DNA of 64,000 nt from Desulfobacterales bacterium (GCA_030066985.1 JASJAN010000008.1:62001-126000); one strand, 5' to 3'. Positions 53,957 through 62,737 are shown, counted from the stretch's first letter. The notes: generated by a model not told the origin, from the letters alone. Made by a program: numbers and translations.

Positions 53957-56086
53957 TTAGGGTGCAAATTCAGGCGTTTGTGCCAGTTTAATCCATTGGT
54001 TGAAATGAAATGTATAACTACCTGTTCTTGTTGGTTTAATTTTCCGGTATACGATGTTAGCTGAATTATCAAATGCTTTGATCACGATGCGTTTATCCAG
54101 AATCGCGGTCCAACGGCTAACAAATAGGAAAGTGTAGGGCTGCTCATGGGCGATAATCGCATGCAAGCGGTGGCAGTATTCGACCAGCTGCGCGTGATTG
54201 TATTCCTGACGGATTTTAATAATCAAATCATCCGCTTGGTTGTTTTTGAAACCTACAAAATTAAGCTGATTGTAACCGGTCTGACTGGAATGCCAGATTT
54301 GGTAAAGATCGGGGTCGAGCGGCATGGACCAGCCTAAAACCAGGGCATCAAAATCCAATTTATTGACCCGCTCCTGAATAAAGACCGCCCATTCCACCAG
54401 ATCGGTGCGCACATCGATGCCAATTTGCTTCCATGAATCCTGGGCAATGGCCAGAATGGCCTTGCGGATATCGTTACCGTTGTTGGTGATGAGCTTAAAT
54501 TGAAGCCGCTGGCCATCTTTTTCAAGCCAACCCTGGTCGTTGCGTGTCCACCCGGCCTCAGCCAGCAATTTCAGAGCGCCCCGCGGATCATAAGGTACGG
54601 GCGCGATATGGGGGTTATAAAAATCGGTCTGTTTGGGAAAGGGACCAGTGATGCGCTCGCCCTGGTTATACAATACGAATTCGATAATCTTGTTGACATC
54701 GATGGCCATACTCAAGGCCTGCCGCACCCGGCGATCATCAAAGGGCTTACGTCGCAAGTTATACCCGATATAGGAGAAACCCATTGAGGTGCCGGAGAAA
54801 CTTTGGAAATTGGGATCGTCCTTCAAGCGTTTGACCTGGTGCGGCTCGACCCCGTAACTGTCGATGGTGCCGGCATAAAACTCTATTTCCTGGGTCAGCG
54901 GATCGGGAATAACGCGAAATACGTATTTTTCATAATGGGGCGGCCCTTCCCAGTAATCATCAAAGCGATCGAGGATGATATATTGGTCGGACACCCACTC
55001 ACGAAACACAAAGGGACCGCATCCGATGGGTTGGCGGTTAAAACCGCTTTGACGAATCGAAAATGATGTGGGGTCCTTGGCCAGTTTGAGCGCTTCTTTT
55101 TTCAGTGCGGCGTCATTGAGCAGATGCTCGGGCAGGATGCCCATCGCCCATGATCCGATGGCCGGTGAATACAATCGTTTATACACAATCTGCACGGTCA
55201 GCGGATCGATGACCAGCACCTGTTTGACCGGCTCGTAACTGGAAACGCGGGGTGAGAGGTTGCGGGGGTCCATGATGGCATCGTAGGTAAATTTGACGTC
55301 ATGGGCATCAAAAGTGTGGCCGTCATGAAATTTAACATTGGGCCGCAATTGAAATTCGATGATCGGATTGTGTTCCACCGCGGGCAGAAATTTTTTGGCC
55401 AGGGCATTCAGCAGATCTGTTTCTACCTTTGGGGTGGTCACCAGATATTGTGCGCCGTCAAAACTGTAGAAATAATCCTTGCCCAGAATCTGGCTGAGAT
55501 TGACAAACAGATCCTGGTCAACCGTTTTGAGTTCAAGCTTAATCCGGGCCGGAGCGGATAGCGTGATGTCGATTTTTTGGGTCTTTTGGTCGTCAGCGGG
55601 ATCCCTGACCTGCTCGCTCATCCGCTCTGTGCGGGCCGGAACCAGGGAAACCGCTACGATGTTGTCCAGCGTTTGCCGAAGCGCTTCGGAGTATGGGGCA
55701 GTCTGATTGCGGGCGGCTTGGATCAGATCGATAATGGCCTGAGGGCTGGCTTGATCCAGACCGGGGATACTGGCGGCAGCATTGACATAAAAAAAGGCCT
55801 CCTCGAAAATGTCCCAAGAAGTTGCCAGACGTCCCCTGAAACGCAGCTCTTCATCCCGGTCAATGAGGCCTTCAAAGACCTTATCTGTGATTTCACTGCT
55901 GGCGCTGTCGGCCGATAAAATCGGGTTTAAAATAGCGGCGTCACCAATGGAGGCATTGATATACTGCGTCAGCCGCTGAGGGTTGCCTTTGGCCTGCTCC
56001 TCATAGGTGGGGACCCAGAAATAAGATTGCAGCAGGATCAAGGACAGCACCAGCGGTGCCAGAATGAGAAAGTTTTTGGTAGTCAT
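53957..56086 (-). CDS. oppA: Oligopeptide ABC transporter substrate-binding protein OppA
   Basis: A 709-residue extracytoplasmic binding protein (SBP_bac_5 family), unusually long against a typical 530-600. The N-terminus is one hydrophobic helix (about 7-28) without a lipobox cysteine, so it may be anchored rather than a lipoprotein. It carries the family segments KFHDGHTFDAHDVKFTYDAI, IGCGPFVFREWVSD and RVRQALSMAIDVNKII. The first ~250 residues include an additional segment (about 110-230) not usual for OppA. It is the first gene of opp proper, after the small anchored protein. Confidence 0.92.
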   Translation of the reverse strand: MTTKNFLILAPLVLSLILLQSYFWVPTYEEQAKGNPQRLTQYINASIGDAAILNPILSADSASSEITDKVFEGLIDRDEELRFRGRLATSWDIFEEAFFYVNAAASIPGLDQASPQAIIDLIQAARNQTAPYSEALRQTLDNIVAVSLVPARTERMSEQVRDPADDQKTQKIDITLSAPARIKLELKTVDQDLFVNLSQILGKDYFYSFDGAQYLVTTPKVETDLLNALAKKFLPAVEHNPIIEFQLRPNVKFHDGHTFDAHDVKFTYDAIMDPRNLSPRVSSYEPVKQVLVIDPLTVQIVYKRLYSPAIGSWAMGILPEHLLNDAALKKEALKLAKDPTSFSIRQSGFNRQPIGCGPFVFREWVSDQYIILDRFDDYWEGPPHYEKYVFRVIPDPLTQEIEFYAGTIDSYGVEPHQVKRLKDDPNFQSFSGTSMGFSYIGYNLRRKPFDDRRVRQALSMAIDVNKIIEFVLYNQGERITGPFPKQTDFYNPHIAPVPYDPRGALKLLAEAGWTRNDQGWLEKDGQRLQFKLITNNGNDIRKAILAIAQDSWKQIGIDVRTDLVEWAVFIQERVNKLDFDALVLGWSMPLDPDLYQIWHSSQTGYNQLNFVGFKNNQADDLIIKIRQEYNHAQLVEYCHRLHAIIAHEQPYTFLFVSRWTAILDKRIVIKAFDNSANIVYRKIKPTRTGSYTFHFNQWIKLAQTPEFAP

Positions 56087-56095
56087 TTCAGATTT

Positions 56096-56737
56096 TTATA
56101 ATGTTTCTAAAAGCTTAAGAATTGATGTTTTTTTCTTTTGGATGAGATCGGTTTCAATGTCATCGGGATTCAATCCCGCCGCCCGGTCAAGATAATCCAA
56201 AGCCGCCTCGAGCCCGTCACGGGTCCCTCGAGTGGCCGCTACATCGGCTTTGTAAAAAAGGATCATGCGGTCAATCTGATTGATGCGCGCATGTGCTGTT
56301 TGACGGCCATCTTCGGTGGTGGTAAAAGACAGGGCCCTGTTCAAATAAGATTTAATGCCCACAAAGTCTGGCATCCCGGTCACGGCCATCAACGCATCAG
56401 CCTTGCTCAAGTAAAAATTAAAGGCCAGCGGATAAACCGCCTCCCTTGTGTAGGCGGGCTTAATGGCAGTCGGTTTTTGCACACCCGGCATAATCAGTAT
56501 ACGCTTTTTTCCGCCCGGGGAAAAGGTTCCCTGCCAAATTTCCACTGCGCCGGCTGCACAGACAAGATAATATTTTTCTGCATTGCGGTAGCTGGCATGA
56601 ACCACCAGCCCCATCAGGACGACCAGAACCAGCACGACCATACCCACAAGCATTGCACGCCGCGATAAGCGCAATCGAAAAGAGCGCCGATCGGTTTGTG
56701 TTCGCTTTTCAAGGTCATCGGAGTTTGCGTTTGGCAT
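56096..56737 (-). CDS. Membrane-anchored helical protein upstream of oppA, unknown
   Basis: A 213-residue protein with a basic cytosolic start, one transmembrane helix (about 28-50) and a helical region that looks TPR-like (about 95-200). I do not recognise it. It lies 9 bases upstream of oppA on the same strand and so is probably the first gene of the opp operon. The ATG at 56737 has GGGG six bases upstream; the TTG one codon earlier is also possible. Any role in peptide uptake is inferred from position. Confidence 0.7.
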   Translation of the reverse strand: MPNANSDDLEKRTQTDRRSFRLRLSRRAMLVGMVVLVLVVLMGLVVHASYRNAEKYYLVCAAGAVEIWQGTFSPGGKKRILIMPGVQKPTAIKPAYTREAVYPLAFNFYLSKADALMAVTGMPDFVGIKSYLNRALSFTTTEDGRQTAHARINQIDRMILFYKADVAATRGTRDGLEAALDYLDRAAGLNPDDIETDLIQKKKTSILKLLETL

Positions 56738-56740
56738 CAA

Positions 56741-57123
56741 AAACCCCTTTGAAATCTCTGATGGCTGTCCTATAATATATGTTGGATCTAGCGATAGATG
56801 GACTCAGCGGATGCGCAAACAAGGCGGGTGCATCCAAGCCGTTATTACTTTTAATACGTAATTATTTCACCTTGTTGTCGATTCGTCAAGATGCGACTTC
56901 GATCATAGGCCATTGCTGGTCGAACGGCGTCCGTCCGTTGCGGACATGCAGTAGCGCGCAAATCGATGCATTGGTTGATAATTTTTACTGCGAACTTGAT
57001 TGGCGGCTATTCTAAGCGCACTGAACATGATACACTTATGAAATCGGAAAAAAATGAACCATCGGATACAAACCGGCAAAAGAATCCTGCTGCTGGCCGC
57101 ATAATGTGTTGAGGCAACGCTAA
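56741..57123. other. 383-base divergent intergenic region, opp operon / aspartic protease
   Basis: It separates the divergent opp leader gene and the retropepsin-like gene. It holds one good plus-strand promoter (56749-56776). No conserved ORF or strong hairpin is seen in the ~340-base leader downstream of it. An in-frame reading frame at 56779-57015 has no protein-like pattern. Confidence 0.4.
56749..56776 (+). promoter_or_regulatory. sigma70-type promoter with long downstream leader
   Basis: TTGAAA (56749-56754) and a consensus TATAAT (56771-56776) are 16 bases apart on the plus strand. The first plus gene starts only at 57124, so this promoter would give a leader of about 340 bases or drive a small RNA. 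Confidence 0.5.
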
Positions 57124-57867
57124 ATGATGATGAAAAAAATGTGCTTCTTCAAGCTATTTCTTATCGTAATTCTATTGAGTCTAGCGCTCCCGCTGCAGGC
57201 GGAGTTCTACAAATACGTCGACGACGAGGGGCATGCGTTTTTCGTTGAAGACCTGAGCCGGGTCCCCCCTAAGTATCGCAACCGGGTTGAGGTCTATCGG
57301 GAGAAGTATGACCATTTGCCGGATGAGCAAAAAAAATCCAAACTGGAAAATGAGCAGGAACAGCAACAGGCACTAGAGTTTGAAAGACAGCGCCAGATGG
57401 AGCAGGAACTGCAGCAGGCGGCGGAACAGGAAGAGGCGGAACGAAAACGTCAAGAGGAGCTGGCCAAGGCCGAATTGCAGGAAACCTCTGTAATCATCAA
57501 AGGCAACCGGGTTTACGTTCCCACCACGATCGGAAACAACGGTGTTGAGGTGCAGACTTTGTTGTTGCTGGATACCGGCGCTTCACAGACCGTTGTTCAC
57601 CGCGAAATTGCCGGTCAACTCAATATCATCGCGCTTAAAAAGGGGCTGTCACAGGTCGCAGGCGGCCAGAAAATCTATACCGAAATGGGAAAAGTAGACT
57701 ACATCATAATCGGCCCGCATACCCTAAAAGGCGCCAATATTCTGGTGATTAACCACGAGGGGGCCGCGGTCGCCCATCAAGGGCTGCTGGGAATGAATAT
57801 CCTCAGACATTTCAATTACAACATCGACTTTGAAAATCAGATGATGGTGTGGCAACCCGCTGAATAA
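57124..57867 (+). CDS. Exported retropepsin-like aspartic protease with N-terminal DUF4124-like segment
   Basis: A 247-residue protein. It has a signal peptide (ending LPLQA), a short segment YKYVDDEGHAFFVEDLSRVP resembling DUF4124 (about 29-60), a long Glu/Gln-rich coiled coil (about 70-125), and a single retroviral-type aspartic protease domain with catalytic LLLDTGASQTVVH (about 150-162) and closing LLGMNIL. Single-domain aspartic proteases act as homodimers. It is probably periplasmic. Substrates unknown. Confidence 0.85.
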   Translation: MMMKKMCFFKLFLIVILLSLALPLQAEFYKYVDDEGHAFFVEDLSRVPPKYRNRVEVYREKYDHLPDEQKKSKLENEQEQQQALEFERQRQMEQELQQAAEQEEAERKRQEELAKAELQETSVIIKGNRVYVPTTIGNNGVEVQTLLLLDTGASQTVVHREIAGQLNIIALKKGLSQVAGGQKIYTEMGKVDYIIIGPHTLKGANILVINHEGAAVAHQGLLGMNILRHFNYNIDFENQMMVWQPAE

Positions 57868-57986
57868 ATTCTGCTGACGGTTCAGTGCTTTTTTATACAC
57901 CAGCGCACCCATCGACTGGTTCCCAAAAACGACAGAATTCATCTGGCTAGTCTGTTTGCTGCAGAAAAATTTATGAATCAGCTCAT

Positions 57987-58883
57987 ATGTGGAAGTCGCA
58001 AGACATCTTAGACTGGGGGATCGAGGTTGTACGGTGGTTTCAGCAATTCAGTCCTGCGCTTGATTGGCCGTTTATCAGTCTGACCTTCCTGGGAAACCTT
58101 GAATTTTTTCTTTTGTTTATGCCCCTGCTTTATTGGTGCTGTGATCGTCGAGCTGGTGCCAGACTGCTCGTTCTATTTTTACTCTCTGCCTATATTAATT
58201 CTGTCGCCAAGGTGATATTTTCTCAACCGCGCCCCTTTGAATATGATTCCAGCGTAAAACAATTGGTGCATGCCGGTGGCGGTGGCTTGCCAAGCGGACA
58301 CACGCAAAGCGCGGTGGTGGTGTGGGGGTATCTGGCTGCACAGGTGAATAAACCCCAATTGTGGGTTTTGGCTGGTCTTTTGATGATTGGCATACCGCTT
58401 TCGCGGCTTTATTTAGGGGTGCATTTTCCGACCGATCTGATCGGTGGCTACGTTATCGGTGCCGTTCTGTTGGTGGTGTATTTGCACTTTGCCCCCAAGG
58501 TCGAAAGTTGGCTGGCTCAGAAACCAATATATTGGCAACTGGCTGTGGCCATTTCACTGCCGATGGCGCTGATTCTGCTTAATCCCAAGGGCGCCCGGTA
58601 TTCCTTGTTAGCCAGTAGTTTTCTAGTCGGCTTTGCGCCGGGGATGATACTTGAGCGCCGTTGGGTTCGCTTTCAGTCAAATGGCAGCTGGTTAAAGCGG
58701 TCAGTTCGATATGTGGTGGGCCTGGTAATGCTTGCTGCCCTGTGGAAAGGGCTCATCATGGTTTTTGACGGGCTGGCACCACAGGCGCTTTTTAGAACCT
58801 TGCGGTATGCCCTGATGGGTTTGTGGTGCACCTGGGGCGCACCCTGGTTGTTTGTGAGAATGAAACTTGCCCGAGCCGGATAG
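57987..58883 (+). CDS. PAP2-family membrane phosphatase
   Basis: A 298-residue membrane protein with the three-part PAP2 signature: K-x6-R-P in KVIFSQPRP (about 73-81), PSGHTQS (about 97-103), and SRLYLGVHFPTD (about 137-148). It probably dephosphorylates lipid phosphates such as undecaprenyl pyrophosphate in the inner membrane. The extra C-terminal helices (about 180-298) make it longer than a minimal PAP2. Confidence 0.9.
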   Translation: MWKSQDILDWGIEVVRWFQQFSPALDWPFISLTFLGNLEFFLLFMPLLYWCCDRRAGARLLVLFLLSAYINSVAKVIFSQPRPFEYDSSVKQLVHAGGGGLPSGHTQSAVVVWGYLAAQVNKPQLWVLAGLLMIGIPLSRLYLGVHFPTDLIGGYVIGAVLLVVYLHFAPKVESWLAQKPIYWQLAVAISLPMALILLNPKGARYSLLASSFLVGFAPGMILERRWVRFQSNGSWLKRSVRYVVGLVMLAALWKGLIMVFDGLAPQALFRTLRYALMGLWCTWGAPWLFVRMKLARAG

Positions 58884-59001
58884 CCTCGACGTATGAATCC
58901 ACTGGGTGCATTGACGTTTGCAGTCTGGTGTGAGATTTTCACGATCGACCATGGTCGACTGCCAAATGGCAAAACCAATATCCATTCTTTGGTAAAACGT
59001 C

Positions 59002-59376
59002 ATGATTTATCATATCCTCGCCGATGTGGTATTGTGCGTCCATTTTTTATTTGTGGTGTTTTCGCTTTTAGGGGCGCTTTTGCTGGTCCGTTGGCCTAAA
59101 ATGGTATGGGGTCATTTGCCGGCCGTCGGCTGGGCCGCCTGGATTGAGTTTTCTGGCAACATTTGCCCTCTGACACCGCTAGAGAACATGCTGCGTATCC
59201 GCGCGGGGGGAAGCGGTTATGCAGGTGACTTCGTGGGGCACTACCTTTTGGGCGTACTGTATCCCGACGGTTTAACACGTCAGACCCAGATCATCCTGGG
59301 AGCGCTTGTGCTGGGTGTAAACCTGGTCATATATGGATATGTGTTTTTTTGGCGCAAAAGAAAAGCGGACGCGTGA
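59002..59376 (+). CDS. DUF2784 membrane protein
   Basis: A 124-residue integral membrane protein with three to four hydrophobic segments. It matches DUF2784: begins YHILADVVLCVHFLFVVF, has W-x-E-F-S-G-N-I-C-P-L-T-P-L-E-N at about 46-62 and a C-terminal helix. Function unknown for the family. Confidence 0.88.
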   Translation: MIYHILADVVLCVHFLFVVFSLLGALLLVRWPKMVWGHLPAVGWAAWIEFSGNICPLTPLENMLRIRAGGSGYAGDFVGHYLLGVLYPDGLTRQTQIILGALVLGVNLVIYGYVFFWRKRKADA

Positions 59377-59518
59377 GCACAAGCTTTTTCAAAAAGACGA
59401 TCAACTTTTTGGGCGCAAAACCATTTGTGCGATTTTCACCTGAACACGCCATGCGTGCAAGCGCAAACAAAACTGGCTTGCACATCCATGAACTGGACAT
59501 ATTGAAAGGAGCCCTGTT

Positions 59519-59917
59519 GTGCAGACAAATCCAGATACGCATCGCAAGACCATTGGTTATATCCTGTGGCTTTTCGGTTTTACCGGTTCCCATCGTTTCT
59601 ACTATGGCTACCCACTTCTGGGAACCGTCTATTTTTTTACGCTGGGCATACTTTTCATCGGCTGGATCATCGACTTGTTTCTGATTCCATCCATGGATCG
59701 CAAGGCTGATTTTCGGTTTAAGGCCGGTCGGGTAGATTATAACCTGGCGTGGATTCTGCTGACATTTCTGGGGATTTTCGGCATCCACCGCATGTATATG
59801 GGCAAATGGCTGACCGGCATCCTGTACCTGCTTACAGGCGGGCTGGTGGGATTCGGGTTGATCTATGATTTCTGGACCTTAAATGATCAGGTAACCTTGG
59901 TCAACAGCAAAGCCTGA
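59519..59917 (+). CDS. TM2-domain membrane protein
   Basis: A 132-residue protein with two TM2-like units: GFTGSHRFYYGYPLLGTVYFFT then IGWIIDLFLIP, and GIFGIHRMYMGKWLTGILYLLTGG then GLIYDFWTLN. The G-x-H-R-x-Y-x-G motif followed by a D in the second helix is the TM2 hallmark. The GTG start has AAAGGAG upstream. Function unknown; tandem duplication is visible. Confidence 0.88.
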   Translation: MQTNPDTHRKTIGYILWLFGFTGSHRFYYGYPLLGTVYFFTLGILFIGWIIDLFLIPSMDRKADFRFKAGRVDYNLAWILLTFLGIFGIHRMYMGKWLTGILYLLTGGLVGFGLIYDFWTLNDQVTLVNSKA

Positions 59918-59953
59918 CGATATTGCCCGGTTCTTATTCATCTTGAAAACAAT

Positions 59954-59976
59954 ACCGCGAATTAAACGCGGTTTTT
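59954..59976 (+). terminator. Terminator after the TM2 gene
   Basis: ACCGCG (59954-59959) pairs with CGCGGT (59967-59972) around a 7-base loop, followed by T to 59976. It lies about 36 bases after the stop. Confidence 0.75.
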
Positions 59977-60131
59977 GTGCCCCGTGTTGGTGTCGATACC
60001 CGCCGCTGAAGACGCTCACCGACGTCATCTGCCGTCCGCTTTTTCCCAACAGTCGATTTTCAGGTTGACAGCACCAGGGTCAGCCATTAGTTTGCGTTTT
60101 TGAGATAATTCTCATAAAGGAGCGTATTGTC

Positions 60132-60563
60132 ATGGTTAGACCCCAGAAAAACCGCATGGTCGGCTATAAGCCGGAGATCAGCTATTTCAAACCCCGGGGG
60201 ACGCCCATGATGCAGCTGGAAGAAGTTCGCTTGACCGTCGATCAACGCGAAGCCATCCGTTTGTCGGATCTGCTCGGCATGTCACATGAAGATGCCGGTC
60301 AGCGCATGGGCGTATCGCGCGCCACATTTGGCCGCATCATCCAGCGCGCACGATACGTGGTTGCCGATGCGTTGATCAACGGCAAGGCGATTAATGTCGG
60401 GGGCGGAAATTATCGGATCGTCGATCAAAATCGCATATTTCGCTGCAAAAGCTGCAACCATGTTTGGGAAGAGGCAAAAGGAATGGGCAGGCCGCGTCAT
60501 TGCCCGGGGTGTCAAAAAAAGGATTTTAAGCGTTTGATAACAAACGGGTCCTCAACCCGTTAG
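60132..60563 (+). CDS. UPF0251 (DUF134) DNA-binding protein with C-terminal zinc ribbon
   Basis: A 143-residue protein. The first ~100 residues match UPF0251/DUF134 (MVRPQKNRMVG, YFKPRG, L-x-x-D-x-x-E-A-I-R-L-S-D, then helix-turn-helix E-D-A-G-Q-R-M-G-V-S-R-A-T-F-G-R-I). The C-terminal end adds CKSCNHVWE ... CPGC, a zinc ribbon not present in all members. It is probably a transcription regulator. It precedes the Mrp-type ATPase gene by 28 bases, a common pairing in anaerobes. Confidence 0.88.
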   Translation: MVRPQKNRMVGYKPEISYFKPRGTPMMQLEEVRLTVDQREAIRLSDLLGMSHEDAGQRMGVSRATFGRIIQRARYVVADALINGKAINVGGGNYRIVDQNRIFRCKSCNHVWEEAKGMGRPRHCPGCQKKDFKRLITNGSSTR

Positions 60564-60591
60564 GATAACTTCCACATAGGAGAACATTAAA

Positions 60592-61428
60592 ATGGTCGAT
60601 ATTCAAGACAGCATGCCGCCTGATCCAGAAAAGGCAGAAGAACAAAAGGAAGCGGCGGTCAGAGCGTCGCTGCAGAAAATTAAGCAAAAAATCATTGTCA
60701 TGAGTGGCAAAGGGGGCGTCGGCAAAACCAGCACGGCCGTCAATCTATCGCTGGCCCTTGCCGATGCCGGGCATCAGGTGGGTATCATGGACGTTGATTT
60801 GCACGGCCCGGATGTGCCCCGCATGCTGGGGTTAGACGGAATGCCCCAACTGGGACCCAATCAAAAACTGAGGCCAATGGCTTACTCGGCAAATTTAAGC
60901 GCCATGTCAATAGAGTCTTTTATCCCCGGCAAAGACGACGCGATCATTTGGCGCGGACCGATGAAGTTTGCGGCCATCCGCCAGTTTATCGGCGATGTTG
61001 ACTGGGGAGCACTCGATTTTCTGGTAATTGACAGCCCTCCGGGTACCGGTGATGAACCGCTGACAGTGGCTCAAATTGTTTCGGATGCACGGGCCGTTAT
61101 TGTGACCACCCCCCAGGAGGTGGCTTTGGCCGACGTTCGCAAATCGATTAATTTCTGCAAGACCGTCAAAATGAACATCTTTGGTCTGGTGGAGAACATG
61201 AGTGGTCTCAACTGTCCCCATTGTGGTGAGATGATCGATCTGTATGGCTCCGGCGGCGGTGAAAGAACTGCCAAGCAAACCGGCATTCCTTTTCTGGGCA
61301 AGATTCCCTTCGATCCCAATGTCGTCGCCTGCGGGGATTCGGGGGCCTGCTATCATAAAGTCCATGCCGATACCGCTGTGTCAAGGGCCTATGCGGATGT
61401 GGCAAAGAAGTTAGCAAAACTAACCTGA
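60592..61428 (+). CDS. Mrp/NBP35-family iron-sulfur carrier ATPase
   Basis: A 278-residue P-loop ATPase that carries or inserts iron-sulfur clusters (Mrp/ApbC, NBP35). Walker A is MSGKGGVGKTSTAVNLS (about 38-54). The Mrp-type signature has IDSPPGTGDEP, TTPQEVALADV, and the C-terminal NCPHCG near 205 with the C-x2-C that holds the bridging cluster. Ribosome site TAGGAG before the ATG. It forms an operon with the UPF0251 gene. A stop-anchored hairpin begins at its TGA. Confidence 0.93.
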   Translation: MVDIQDSMPPDPEKAEEQKEAAVRASLQKIKQKIIVMSGKGGVGKTSTAVNLSLALADAGHQVGIMDVDLHGPDVPRMLGLDGMPQLGPNQKLRPMAYSANLSAMSIESFIPGKDDAIIWRGPMKFAAIRQFIGDVDWGALDFLVIDSPPGTGDEPLTVAQIVSDARAVIVTTPQEVALADVRKSINFCKTVKMNIFGLVENMSGLNCPHCGEMIDLYGSGGGERTAKQTGIPFLGKIPFDPNVVACGDSGACYHKVHADTAVSRAYADVAKKLAKLT

Positions 61429-61605
61429 AGTCATCTCAAAAATGCGTCTAACCCGCCAGAGGCGGGCAAGCGCCCAATGGTCCGCCAATATTCGTGGCGG
61501 ATTAAAAACCGATTCAAAATACTCGAATACTAGCGTGTATGCTCCGTTTTTGAATCGGTTTTCGCCTTGCCCTTGGACGTTATCCACTATTTTTGAGATA
61601 ACTTC
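61426..61605. repeat. Stop-codon-anchored nested hairpin, copy B (after mrp)
   Basis: The outer arms GAAGTCATCTCAAAAAT (61427-61443) and ATTTTTGAGATAACTTC (61589-61605) pair, starting within the mrp stop (TGA 61426-61428). The middle stem is 61504-61519 with 61547-61562 (AAAACCGATTC type), and the inner stem is GAATAC (61525-61530) with GTATGC (61537-61542). Read on the minus strand, its core matches copy A at 51709-51750, while stem bases differ in compensating pairs. A segment near 61452-61466 (CCCGCCAGAGGCGGG) forms a further small stem. Confidence 0.8.
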
Positions 61606-61680
61606 CATCATCATTTTTCATAGAGCAGATCCTTTTAAAATATCTCTTAAATTGGTTGTCCAAGATTTACTCGGCGTAAA

Positions 61681-61859
61681 GGTCATGTTTTTTTCTGAAA
61701 GGCGCTATGCAGTTAAATGATCACCATCGTACGAAGTGGCCTGATATTTGGGATGATTAGTATGCTATTATTTGGGTATATAACAGTGTAGATTTCATGC
61801 CAAATATCAGGCCACAGGCAACTTACATTTCATAGCGCCTGGAAGAAAATGACATGACC
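61681..61859. repeat. 180-base imperfect palindrome, MITE-like
   Basis: The terminal arms are GGTCATGT...AGGCGCTATG (61681-61709) and its complement (61831-61859), and GTGGCCTGATATTTGG (61736-61751) with the perfect complement at 61800-61815. A 48-base centre is unpaired. The outer 29 bases match at 24 of 29 positions, and the inner 16 match fully. No transposase is encoded. It ends about 40 bases before the MBL-hydrolase gene. Confidence 0.75.
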
Positions 61860-61900
61860 GTTACAGTTCTAAAAATAGTTTCACAGAACAAGTAAATGCG

Positions 61901-62737
61901 ATGACTATAAAGATTACGACGCTGGTTGAAAATACTGTCGCGATTGGCAGCAGCCGCGAGCTCATCGGTGAGCACGGCCTGGCTTTTTTGATCGAAACCG
62001 GAGCGCGACGCATTTTGTTTGATACCGGGCAATATCTGGCCTTAAAAAACAACGCCCGCGTCCTCGGCAGCGATCTGGCAACGATCGATACGGTGGTGCT
62101 CAGTCATGGGCACTACGATCATGCCGGCGGCTTGAAGCACCTGTTGGTGCATAATTCAAATTTTTCGCTCTACGCCCACCCCGATGCCTTCAACGACAAA
62201 CTCATTAAGCGCAAAGGTCAATACCGTAAAGTTGGGATCCCGATCAGCGAAAAAGATCTGGCCTCACAAGGGGTTACCATATGCCTGGATGCCGCACCGG
62301 TGGAAATTGCCCCCAACATGATGACCACCGGTGAAATACCCTTGCAGTCCGCATTTGAAACCGTAGCGGAGAGATTTTATACCGAAAAAGACGGGCACAA
62401 GGTTCCCGATTCGCTGGCTGATGATCAGGCCTTAATCCTGAAAACCGGCAAGGGGTTGGTTGTCGTTCTGGGGTGCAGCCATCGGGGCATTATCAATACC
62501 TTGAATCATGTGTGTCACATCACCGGCCAAAAACAAATTTACGCGGTTATGGGGGGGCTGCACCTTGTCAAAACGAGCGGCGAAAAGCTGGACACCATCA
62601 TGCAGCATTTGCAGGGCTTTAAATTGGAAAAAATTGTCGTGGGGCATTGCACCGGCAACCAGGCCATTCAAGCAATGTTTGCACGCTTTAAAGACAAGGT
62701 CGTTATCAATACGGTCGGAAATACCATAACTTTCTGA
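61901..62737 (+). CDS. MBL-fold metallo-hydrolase (COG1237-type)
   Basis: A 278-residue metallo-beta-lactamase-fold protein with the metal motif VLSHGHYDHAGGLKH (about 66-80), and further His in CSHRGIINT and GGLHLVK, then VGHCTG near the C-terminus. The full pattern resembles the COG1237 group, which includes the archaeal enzyme of the 7,8-dihydropterin aminobenzene phosphate pathway. The reaction here is unknown. It is a single gene. Confidence 0.87.
   Translation: MTIKITTLVENTVAIGSSRELIGEHGLAFLIETGARRILFDTGQYLALKNNARVLGSDLATIDTVVLSHGHYDHAGGLKHLLVHNSNFSLYAHPDAFNDKLIKRKGQYRKVGIPISEKDLASQGVTICLDAAPVEIAPNMMTTGEIPLQSAFETVAERFYTEKDGHKVPDSLADDQALILKTGKGLVVVLGCSHRGIINTLNHVCHITGQKQIYAVMGGLHLVKTSGEKLDTIMQHLQGFKLEKIVVGHCTGNQAIQAMFARFKDKVVINTVGNTITF

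Noticed and set aside
56779-57015. A 78-residue frame in the leader region
   Set aside because: No ribosome site, no family pattern and unusual composition; it is probably chance.
61442-61720. A 92-residue plus-strand frame after mrp
   Set aside because: It runs through the hairpin copy B and part of the palindrome, so its codons are dictated by repeats rather than protein.
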